Source of the DNA: Chthoniobacterales bacterium
GTDB taxonomy: Bacteria > Verrucomicrobiota > Verrucomicrobiia > Chthoniobacterales > JAATET01
NCBI GenBank assembly: GCA_036569045.1
Contig: DATCRI010000003.1
Coordinates: 1 to 35,091, forward strand
Direction of reading: 5' to 3'
DNA: 35,091 bases
Below are positions 28,554-35,091 of the stretch, piece by piece. Position 1 is the first letter of the stretch. Each line of letters begins with the position of its first letter. Made by a program: the position numbers and the translations under genes. The notes below the pieces were generated by a model. The model did no database searches. It worked only from the letters and a program-made list of their open reading frames with translations, and was not told the DNA's origin.

Positions 28554-29641
28554 ATGACGCCGAGCGACGTCGCCTCCGCCCGGCTCCGCCACCAGCACAT
28601 CGCGCATCCCGCCGCGAGCTCCATCCGCGATGTCGTCGCGCACCTCGGCGGGATGCAGGCGCAGGATTACAACGGCGCCCTGTGGGCCATCGGCCTGCGC
28701 CGGCCCGACGTCACCGAGGCCGAGGTCGAGCAAGCCGTCGCCGCCCGCGAGATCATCGCACCTGGCCTATGCGCGGCACCGTGCACTTCGTCGCCGCCGC
28801 CGACGTGCGCTGGATGCTCGAGCTGCTGACCCCGCGCGTGATCGCCAACAGCCAACGCCGCCACGAAGAGCTCGGGGTCGACCCGGCCACCCTCGCCCGC
28901 TGCGAAAAAATTCTCGTCCGCGCGCTTTCCGGCGGCCGGCAGCTCACTCGGGAGGTTCTCTCCGCCGAACTCGAGCGCAACGGCGTGCCCATGTCACGCG
29001 AGCGCAACTACCACGTCTTCTGGCGGCTCGCCCAAGAAGGCCTGCTCTGCTTCGGCGCGCGCGACGGCCGGCAGCACACCTTCACCCTTCTCGACGAATG
29101 GGTGCCCGCCCCTCGCCGACTCGAGCGCGAAGCCGCCCTCGCCGAGCTCGCCCGCCGCTACTTCACGAGTCACGGCCCCGCCACGTTGCCGGATTTCTCG
29201 TGGTGGTCCGGCCTGCGCGCCGCAGACGCCCGCGCCGCCGTCGATTTCGCCGCGGGCCGTCTCGCCTCCGAAACGATCGGGGGCAAATCTCACTGGCTTG
29301 CCGCCGACGCTCCGCCGGCCGCGGTAGCCGCCCCGCGCGTTCACCTGCTCCCGGGTTTCGACGAATTCCTCCTCGGCTACACCGATCGCAGCGCCACGCT
29401 CGACCCGCGGCACGCGCCGAAGATCATTCCCGGCGGCAACGGCATCTTCATGCCCACCATCGTGCTCGACGGCCGCATCGCAGGCACCTGGAAGCGCACC
29501 CTTCGCAAAAAATCCGGGGTCATCACCGCGCAACCCTTCACCGCCTGGAAAAAGGCCGACCTCCGCGCGCTCACGCCCGCCATCGCCCGCTACGGCCGTC
29601 ACCTCAGCCTGCCGCTCACCCTGAGTTTTGTAAAACCGTAG
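28554..29641 (+). pseudogene. AlkZ/YcaQ-like winged-helix (HTH_42) gene with a one-base frameshift
   Basis: Two frames together encode one HTH_42-family protein of about 362 residues. The first, from ATG 28554, contains RLRHQHIAHP and GGMQAQDYNGALWAIG (residues 32-47), holding the Q-x-Q motif (Gln35, Gln37) used by AlkZ-type DNA glycosylases. After AAREII it runs out of frame. The second frame resumes exactly with RTWPMRGTVHFV and continues to the end at 29641. One missing C at 28757/28758 explains the break. This is a real pseudogene or a sequence error. The gene follows the HAD gene by 17 bases. Confidence 0.8.
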
Positions 29642-29642
29642 C

Positions 29643-29679
29643 CGTTTCGCGGCGCGAAACGTGCCTCGCCCAGCGAGGC
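29643..29679. terminator. tandem hairpins between convergent genes
   Basis: Two inverted repeats lie side by side. CGTTTCGC and GCGAAACG form an 8-bp stem with a 3-base loop (29643-29661). GCCTCG and CGAGGC form a 6-bp stem with a 5-base loop (29663-29679). They lie between the frameshifted gene (+) and the end of cassette 2 (-), and may end transcription in both directions. A U-tract is missing. Confidence 0.4.
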
Positions 29680-29767
29680 GGTTACCGGCTCGCAGAGACC
29701 ACGAGATTGAACGCCATCGTGCCAGGCAGGCGCATTGACCCGCGGCTATCTTCTTCCAAAGCCGTCC

Positions 29768-32700
29768 TCAGCGAACTTCCTCCACCTGCTTGTCGAGGAC
29801 TTTTCCGGTGAACCGGTCGATAGCCAGATGAACCCAGTAACGCTTCTCTCCATCGACCGCGAATTTGGCAAGATCCGTCCCCCCAGCCGGAATCTTCCCG
29901 CTCTGCGCGATGACATCGATCATCAGATTCCAAACCCGAGTCTGGCCAGTATTGGAAAGAGCGCGGACAGCCGCTTCGGTGTATCGCTGAATTGGCCAGG
30001 TCGTAGGCTTGGGAGATATGGTTTCAATGTCTCTTCCGAAGCCTTGGTATGCGTTATAATTAGTCGCGCCTCCAATATAGTAGCCCACGAGGTCCGCAAC
30101 GTTGGTGAACGGTCCTTGGCCCGCTGATGTGCTGTTGGTGCGTCTTACAAGACTATTAGCGACAGCCTCCGCAGTAGTATCTGCAACCACGTTATTGGCG
30201 CCTCCGAAGCTGGCGTTGGCGGAAAGCTCGTTTTGGTAGGCACCTTCGATAATGGCTTTTACCACGGGAACCTGGCTGGTGTTCAAATCGAATTTGCCAG
30301 CCACCATTCCACTCGGATCAGACATTTCGTTCACGCAGAAAACATCTAATAAGGCTGAATCTCCGCTTTCAGGAAATACGAAGTTGAGATTTTTCCAAGG
30401 CGTTCCTGAAAAAACGGCTCCCAGCTCCGCAACCGAGCGGAAAGGTCGATTCAAAATGATCGGTCGGCTCTCGGAAGGTGTCGCGCCTGAGGGCTTTGCC
30501 AAGGGGAGGCCTGTAGTGCCCGACGAATATCCCCCCGACGCGCGCCGAATAATCTTATCAGCATCGGCGTAGCGAGCCGGAGAATTCGATTTATTTTCTG
30601 AGAAATACCCGATTTGAGTGACACCATTGGTAGGCGGCGGCGACGCCGTCCATCCATCCGCAGTCTTAAAGATAACTGGTCTTGGTCCATCAGATACATT
30701 CCATTCATGATACTGCCGGCCTTGAATGACTGTTCCAGCAGTGGAATCCCAACGATAAGTCGGCAAAACTGTCCCGGCAGGAGTCCCCCACCCCCCATAT
30801 CCCGGCGCTATTCCTGTGTTCGAATGCCCCTGATCATACGTCAAGACATCCATGAAGTTCCACCGGCTGGACCGTGGATCAACCGTCATAAAATAGACTG
30901 AGGCGACAACCTCAGGTGAGCCGGGAGTATATACACTATCACCTAAAGCTACACCGTCTCGACCTGACAACCAGGTTGGCCAGCCCAAAGGGATGTCTTG
31001 GTTGTTGACCACCCGTTTGACATCGTAGCGCACTTCCCGAGAATTATCGGAGGCTTTAAGAGTAAAGACCCAAGCCGGGTAGGCATGATCACCATTACCA
31101 TTATTCCCGGTTGAAAAATTCGTATTATACTGCATTCTATTCGCAGCTTGGAGGCCAGCATTCTTGTCCACCCATTTAGCGGGACCCGCACCCAGATAAA
31201 AACCAATGAAATCTCTGCCTTTAAATAGGCTAGATTGGGCACTGGCATGAATGCCGTTTGAAGTAACAGCACCGGGCACGCTCGGAAGATGCACCCCATA
31301 AGCCTTAACGGGGTCATCCAAGTTGGACTTGTCCGGTAACCCCTTTCGATTCAATAACGTAGGCTCACGAAAGAGTGCGTAACCATCACTGTTCTCCGGG
31401 ACCGTGAAGGACAATTTATTCTTTACCTCTCCCATAGTAAAAGTCTCTTTTTTGTCTATGTCAAATCCCCAAGCTGTTTTCCAACCTGAAAGGCTAGTCA
31501 TTTTTCCATTCATACTATAAACGCCGTTAGAGAGGGTTTCAGCTCCCCCCGGCCTCGATAGGGGATTATTCGAGGCAACTGTAGCATTTGCATCTCGCAC
31601 GGTAAGCGTAAAATCCTGAGGACGAGGATCTCCCAAAGCATTACTACTTGCCGGATCGTAACCATGCGGGTTCCAAATCTCCGGCCACAGCATGCAAGCT
31701 ATTAGGCCCGTTTCTTTGACAGTGTTGTTAGGACCATCTACAGGATTCACCAATCGGATCGCCGACCAGGAAACCCGATAAATGTAAGGCAGGTTTTCGA
31801 CTCCGGTTACAACATAGGGATCTGCTGCCACCGGGACACCAGCGTTCACGCCGGTGTTCTTGTCATTTTGAACTGGATATCGATACGAAAGAGCATATTG
31901 ATCCGTTTGACCATTATCTTTGGGTAAGTCGGACGCAGGCGATCCATTGGAAGTGAAAAACTTGGCGCTAGGAGGAACTTCGATTTGGGTCGGCCAGCCA
32001 TCGGCGTCGGCCTGATCGATAATATTTGCGCCCAGTTGCAGGATTGCCAAATCCACGGAAGCATCGATCTTACTTTGTTCAAAATAAAAGGGCTTGTTGT
32101 CATAAGTGAAGTATTGATTTTTGTCTGCAGCTTTATACATGTTCGCACTCGAAAAACTGCCTAGAGTGGGATTCGATGCCGGCTTCGCCAAAGAGCCCAC
32201 ATTGATCGACGCCTTGAGGAGTTCGAAGAAATTTGGCTCTCTTCCGGTGATCTCGCTCAGCACACGGATACGCCCCGTCCCACTAAGTAGAGAAGCCTTA
32301 TAGGTCCACCGCTTGGTCGCACTATCCCAAGTTAGACCAAAGGCATTTTCGATATTTGTCGAAGTTCCTTGATCAAGATATCCTTGGGTAACTCCCAACT
32401 CCGTCAGACGTTCGATGTCCTTGCCGCCTGTTCTATCCTTGCTGGGACCATCGTAAGTCAGCCATGCCAATCGTGATAAAGGAAAACGCTTTTTGAGGAA
32501 AGGCTCTCCCGATGTCGCCGTGGAACCATCGAGGCGGGTGAAGCCCCCTGCCGTTCTTGCTTTCACAAAAGACGAATTGATACTCCTGAAATTGGCGACC
32601 TGATCATTGCCGCCACTGCCTAAGGCGTAAGGAGCCGGCGGCGCGGGAGGCATCCCCCCGCCGGTCAAACTCCCCGGGAAGCTAAAGGTCGGCTGCTCCA

Positions 32701-33841
32701 GGGCGCGTGAGAAGGTCGTCAGATATTGAAGGCTCGCGAGAAGCTGCGTCGTCGGAACGCTCCCCTGCTGCCCCAGGGTTTTCATGAAATCGATGAGTTG
32801 CTGCCGGGAGACGAAGGCGCGATCGCTGACGCCGCCGGGGGCGGTGATATTGGCGGTCTGAAGAAACCCTCGCGGATCGGATCCCACGGCTTTAAAATAA
32901 GGGGACGCCTTGGTCGCCGTGCCACCGTCGCTCGTGAAGCTATAACTTCCCAGGCTGCCGCTGGCCTGGGCGGAAACATAATTTCGCCATCCCACGATGG
33001 AATTTGCCGTAGGGGCGTCGAAGAATGGCGCGCCGCCGGTGTTTCTGAGCTTAGTGAGATCCACGAAGCCCATGTTTGTCCGATAGGCGCCCATGGCATC
33101 CGGAGCGCCGCCGGTGACGGGGAAACCCGCCGCATTGATATCCAGAAGTCCGCCTTCGTTGTAGATCGCGTAGGCATAGCGGCCAATAATCTTCCCATCG
33201 GCTGCCTGGGGGTTCGGATTGTCGCCGTCCGTGGAGACATAGATCCAGTGCGGCACGGGAAAGGGCGCCTGCGGCGTGGCGTCGGTGTCGCTTTTCCCTT
33301 CCAAAAAGAGCGGCTGGTTCCATTTGGCCAGCGTAATAGGCCGGCTTTGCGGTTGCGAAGAATCGTCGGTCGCGAGGCTGGAGGCCCTCTGCGGAAGACC
33401 CGCTCCCGGATAAAACGGAGCGGCATCCGTGCTGATTTTGACCAGATTCTCCAATCCATTTGGAGTCGTGGGGTCCCCCGGACGGGTGACCCCCTGCAGA
33501 CCCGGCACCATTTTGGTGGCGGGAGCAGACGCACCTGCCCGGGCCGGCAGGTAAAATTTCGAGCCATCAGTTGGCGGTGTCGAAAGTTGACCGGTGACGT
33601 CTGCGGAATTCGTGGGATCGGCGATCTCCGCCTTGAGATCCGCGATCGTCGTATCGATCGCTCCTTGCGCGATCAGGGAAGCCTGGGTTTGGGAACCACT
33701 GCTCTTCGAAACCTGTCTCTGGAGGATCGCGTTCGAAAAGAAGGCCAGGCAAACCCCTACCAGAAGAACGACAAACGCCAGAACCAGGACCAGGGCAAAG
33801 CCGCCGCGGCGGGGAGAACGGGGGGACTGCGGATTTCTCAT
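29768..33841 (-). CDS. Verru_Chthon cassette protein A of cassette 2, giant GspK/PilX-like pseudopilin
   Basis: A 1357-residue paralogue of the A protein of cassette 1. The basic leader RSPRRGG is followed by FALVLVLAFVVLLVGVCLAF, again without Glu at +5. LAKW (171-174) and RYAYAIYNEGGLLDIN (221-236) align with LAKW and RYAYWMEDE..VNIN of the other copy. Near the C-terminus, AGKFDLNTSQVPVVKAI resembles the N-T-A motif of GspK-like proteins. The N-terminal third is high-GC, but from about 30030 to 32620 the gene is clearly AT-richer. Start: ATG 33841, or GTG 33850 only one base after the C stop. Role as tip subunit is inferred. Confidence 0.8.
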   Translation of the reverse strand: MRNPQSPRSPRRGGFALVLVLAFVVLLVGVCLAFFSNAILQRQVSKSSGSQTQASLIAQGAIDTTIADLKAEIADPTNSADVTGQLSTPPTDGSKFYLPARAGASAPATKMVPGLQGVTRPGDPTTPNGLENLVKISTDAAPFYPGAGLPQRASSLATDDSSQPQSRPITLAKWNQPLFLEGKSDTDATPQAPFPVPHWIYVSTDGDNPNPQAADGKIIGRYAYAIYNEGGLLDINAAGFPVTGGAPDAMGAYRTNMGFVDLTKLRNTGGAPFFDAPTANSIVGWRNYVSAQASGSLGSYSFTSDGGTATKASPYFKAVGSDPRGFLQTANITAPGGVSDRAFVSRQQLIDFMKTLGQQGSVPTTQLLASLQYLTTFSRALEQPTFSFPGSLTGGGMPPAPPAPYALGSGGNDQVANFRSINSSFVKARTAGGFTRLDGSTATSGEPFLKKRFPLSRLAWLTYDGPSKDRTGGKDIERLTELGVTQGYLDQGTSTNIENAFGLTWDSATKRWTYKASLLSGTGRIRVLSEITGREPNFFELLKASINVGSLAKPASNPTLGSFSSANMYKAADKNQYFTYDNKPFYFEQSKIDASVDLAILQLGANIIDQADADGWPTQIEVPPSAKFFTSNGSPASDLPKDNGQTDQYALSYRYPVQNDKNTGVNAGVPVAADPYVVTGVENLPYIYRVSWSAIRLVNPVDGPNNTVKETGLIACMLWPEIWNPHGYDPASSNALGDPRPQDFTLTVRDANATVASNNPLSRPGGAETLSNGVYSMNGKMTSLSGWKTAWGFDIDKKETFTMGEVKNKLSFTVPENSDGYALFREPTLLNRKGLPDKSNLDDPVKAYGVHLPSVPGAVTSNGIHASAQSSLFKGRDFIGFYLGAGPAKWVDKNAGLQAANRMQYNTNFSTGNNGNGDHAYPAWVFTLKASDNSREVRYDVKRVVNNQDIPLGWPTWLSGRDGVALGDSVYTPGSPEVVASVYFMTVDPRSSRWNFMDVLTYDQGHSNTGIAPGYGGWGTPAGTVLPTYRWDSTAGTVIQGRQYHEWNVSDGPRPVIFKTADGWTASPPPTNGVTQIGYFSENKSNSPARYADADKIIRRASGGYSSGTTGLPLAKPSGATPSESRPIILNRPFRSVAELGAVFSGTPWKNLNFVFPESGDSALLDVFCVNEMSDPSGMVAGKFDLNTSQVPVVKAIIEGAYQNELSANASFGGANNVVADTTAEAVANSLVRRTNSTSAGQGPFTNVADLVGYYIGGATNYNAYQGFGRDIETISPKPTTWPIQRYTEAAVRALSNTGQTRVWNLMIDVIAQSGKIPAGGTDLAKFAVDGEKRYWVHLAIDRFTGKVLDKQVEEVR

Positions 33842-33851
33842 AAATAACACG

Positions 33852-34802
33852 TCAATTTACGGCAGAATTCAGAAAGAACATGCGCTGATACACGCGAATC
33901 TGCGCAGCGGCGGACTTAGGAATACCTCCCGACTCAACTAGCTCGCGAATCTTACCCTCCCATTCCTCCGCAAGTGTCTTGTCACTTGAGTCAGCTGCAT
34001 CGGGGAACTTTCCACCCAGCTCACCCACCTGGGCTTCACTGAGCAAGGCCCGGCTCTTTGCATCCATGACCACGATGGTCACAATGATTGCCTGAACGTC
34101 ATTCAGGCCCAGTCCCTTGTGGTTATCGAAATCTCCTCCGCTGAAATTGCCAGCGTTAGTCTTATTGTAAGGCGCGGAATACACGGCATCTTTCCCTACC
34201 CCGGCGAGCAAAAAACTGAATTCCAGCCGGAGAACGTTTGGCCCGAGCACATGAAACGGAGAGCCCGCGGCGCGGGGTCCCGGGGTCAGATAGCTGTCGA
34301 AGCTGGAACTTTTCAAGGTGCTTCCAGGGATGGCATCCGGCGGAGTGGTGGGCACTCTGGGCGGGGTGAGTGCAGGAAACGTCAGAAAGACGATGCCGTC
34401 GGGGGCGGGCTCATTCCAACTGAGCCCTTGTCCCAGGCGCTCCAGCTTGAAATCCTCGCCAATCCGATATCCCACGAGGGCCACCGGATCGGTCAAAGCG
34501 GGATTCGCCGGCGAAAGGGCCGGCGCCATGGAAAAGAAAAACGCAGAGTCATTGCCGGCATTTTTCTTGAAGAGAAAGTCCACGTCCTTGCGATTGACCA
34601 TGCCGGCGAAATCTGCAGCCATGCGATCGAAGATCATCCGGGCTTCGGCATCCGCGCTCAGACGCTGACGGCTCGAGCCCGTCGTGCGGGTGGCGCCATT
34701 CATGATCTGAGCGACAAGAACGACCAGCATGATCAGGACGGCCATTGCGGCCATCATTTCGAGAAGGGTGAAAGCCCGGAGAGAGTGACGACGAGGAATC
34801 AT
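33852..34802 (-). CDS. Verru_Chthon cassette protein C of cassette 2, GspJ/PilW-like pseudopilin
   Basis: A 316-residue pseudopilin. The leader MIPRRHSLRA is followed by FTLLEMMAAMAVLIMLVVLV with Glu at +5 and Ala at the cleavage position, as in the C protein of cassette 1. Then comes QRLSADAEARMIFDRMAADF, the Arg/Asp-rich helix typical of GspJ/PilW, and a beta-rich head. It overlaps the upstream B gene in an ATGA, and protein A starts 1 or 10 bases after its stop. The order B-C-A is the same as in cassette 1. Confidence 0.82.
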   Translation of the reverse strand: MIPRRHSLRAFTLLEMMAAMAVLIMLVVLVAQIMNGATRTTGSSRQRLSADAEARMIFDRMAADFAGMVNRKDVDFLFKKNAGNDSAFFFSMAPALSPANPALTDPVALVGYRIGEDFKLERLGQGLSWNEPAPDGIVFLTFPALTPPRVPTTPPDAIPGSTLKSSSFDSYLTPGPRAAGSPFHVLGPNVLRLEFSFLLAGVGKDAVYSAPYNKTNAGNFSGGDFDNHKGLGLNDVQAIIVTIVVMDAKSRALLSEAQVGELGGKFPDAADSSDKTLAEEWEGKIRELVESGGIPKSAAAQIRVYQRMFFLNSAVN

Positions 34803-35091
34803 GGGGTGCGATCGATGGCAGTCACATACTCGAAGGAATTCCTCGGATTCGGCGCGCTGGCGGGCGACGAAATCGTAACATGCACGTGCGTAAGAGTGGC
34901 ACCTCCCGCTGTGCCGGGAGTAATGTCGACCTTGACGGCGTAATCGGCATCCGCCGCTGCCGATTGCTTCGAACCGTCCTCCTTGAGGTAAAGCGTCGCC
35001 TCTCCGCCCGTCGCGGGATTCAGGTCGTAGAGCGGAGATGTTCCGCCGGCGGTTGGCGACACCGCCCGCAAATCGGCCATGATGCCCGAGG
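34799..35091 (-). CDS. Verru_Chthon cassette protein B of cassette 2, 3' part only
   Basis: The C-terminal 96 or so residues of a protein that runs off the window edge in open frame. The end, YAVKVDITPG then LTHVHVTISS and NSFEYVTAIDRTP, resembles the C-terminal beta strands of the B protein of cassette 1 (VDLKTEP, then VDVTVKT and FSTLLRQD). The ATG at 35080 is internal and is not the real start. The pilin leader would lie upstream of the window. Assignment rests mainly on position before C with a 4-base overlap. Confidence 0.65.
   Translation of the reverse strand, partial: SGIMADLRAVSPTAGGTSPLYDLNPATGGEATLYLKEDGSKQSAAADADYAVKVDITPGTAGGATLTHVHVTISSPASAPNPRNSFEYVTAIDRTP

Overview
The window looks like a high-GC chromosome segment from the phylum Verrucomicrobia. 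The strongest marker is the pair of pseudopilin-type gene clusters that match the 'Verru_Chthon cassette' families (named for Verrucomicrobium and Chthoniobacter). A second marker is a 51-residue 'small basic protein' of the type known from Verrucomicrobia and Chlamydiae. Gene packing is dense, with many 1-8 bp overlaps and short intergenic gaps. No plasmid, phage, transposon, rRNA or CRISPR signature was seen.

Layout. 1-2625: the 3' part of a 6-phosphofructokinase gene, tRNA-Arg(TCT), and fumC on the opposite strand. 2970-8980: cassette 1 on the + strand in the order D-B-C-A, plus one secreted protein. 9145-13475: an O-antigen-ligase-like membrane protein, several small hypothetical genes, and hflX. 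13601-21028: DNA repair and RNA modification. This block holds dinB with a spermidine-synthase-like gene, an RluA-type pseudouridine synthase, an unusual Tgt-MnmC-type methyltransferase fusion next to a YkgJ-type cysteine cluster gene, a small S4 protein, a predicted outer-membrane beta-barrel, the small basic protein, and an RsuA/RluB-type pseudouridine synthase. 21231-26965: a membrane proton-pumping pyrophosphatase, a divergent SpmA-SpmB fusion, a CYTH-like protein and a two-gene chromate transporter. 27208-29641: infC with an ATT start, a HAD phosphatase, and an AlkZ-like HTH_42 gene broken by a one-base frameshift. 29768-35091: cassette 2 on the - strand (B-C-A, with B cut by the window end).

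The most interesting system is the cassette pair. Proteins D, B and C have a prepilin leader with Glu at +5. The giant protein A (1063 and 1357 residues) has a leader-like hydrophobic N-terminus without Glu+5, and a DE..NIN region resembling GspK. I infer that each cassette encodes a tip complex analogous to the GspH-I-J-K minor pseudopilins of type II secretion or type IV pili, with a greatly enlarged K-like tip. No assembly ATPase, platform protein, secretin or prepilin peptidase is in the window, so these tips would have to use machinery encoded elsewhere. In cassette 2 the central and C-terminal part of A is clearly AT-richer than its own N-terminus, which suggests domain replacement.

Two secondary themes appear. 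The first is wobble-base and rRNA modification, including the Tgt-MnmC fusion. The second is pyrophosphate metabolism: a K+-independent H+-PPase signature, a PFK with the PKTIDND motif, and a CYTH-like protein. Function calls rest on recognition of motifs by eye, without database searches.
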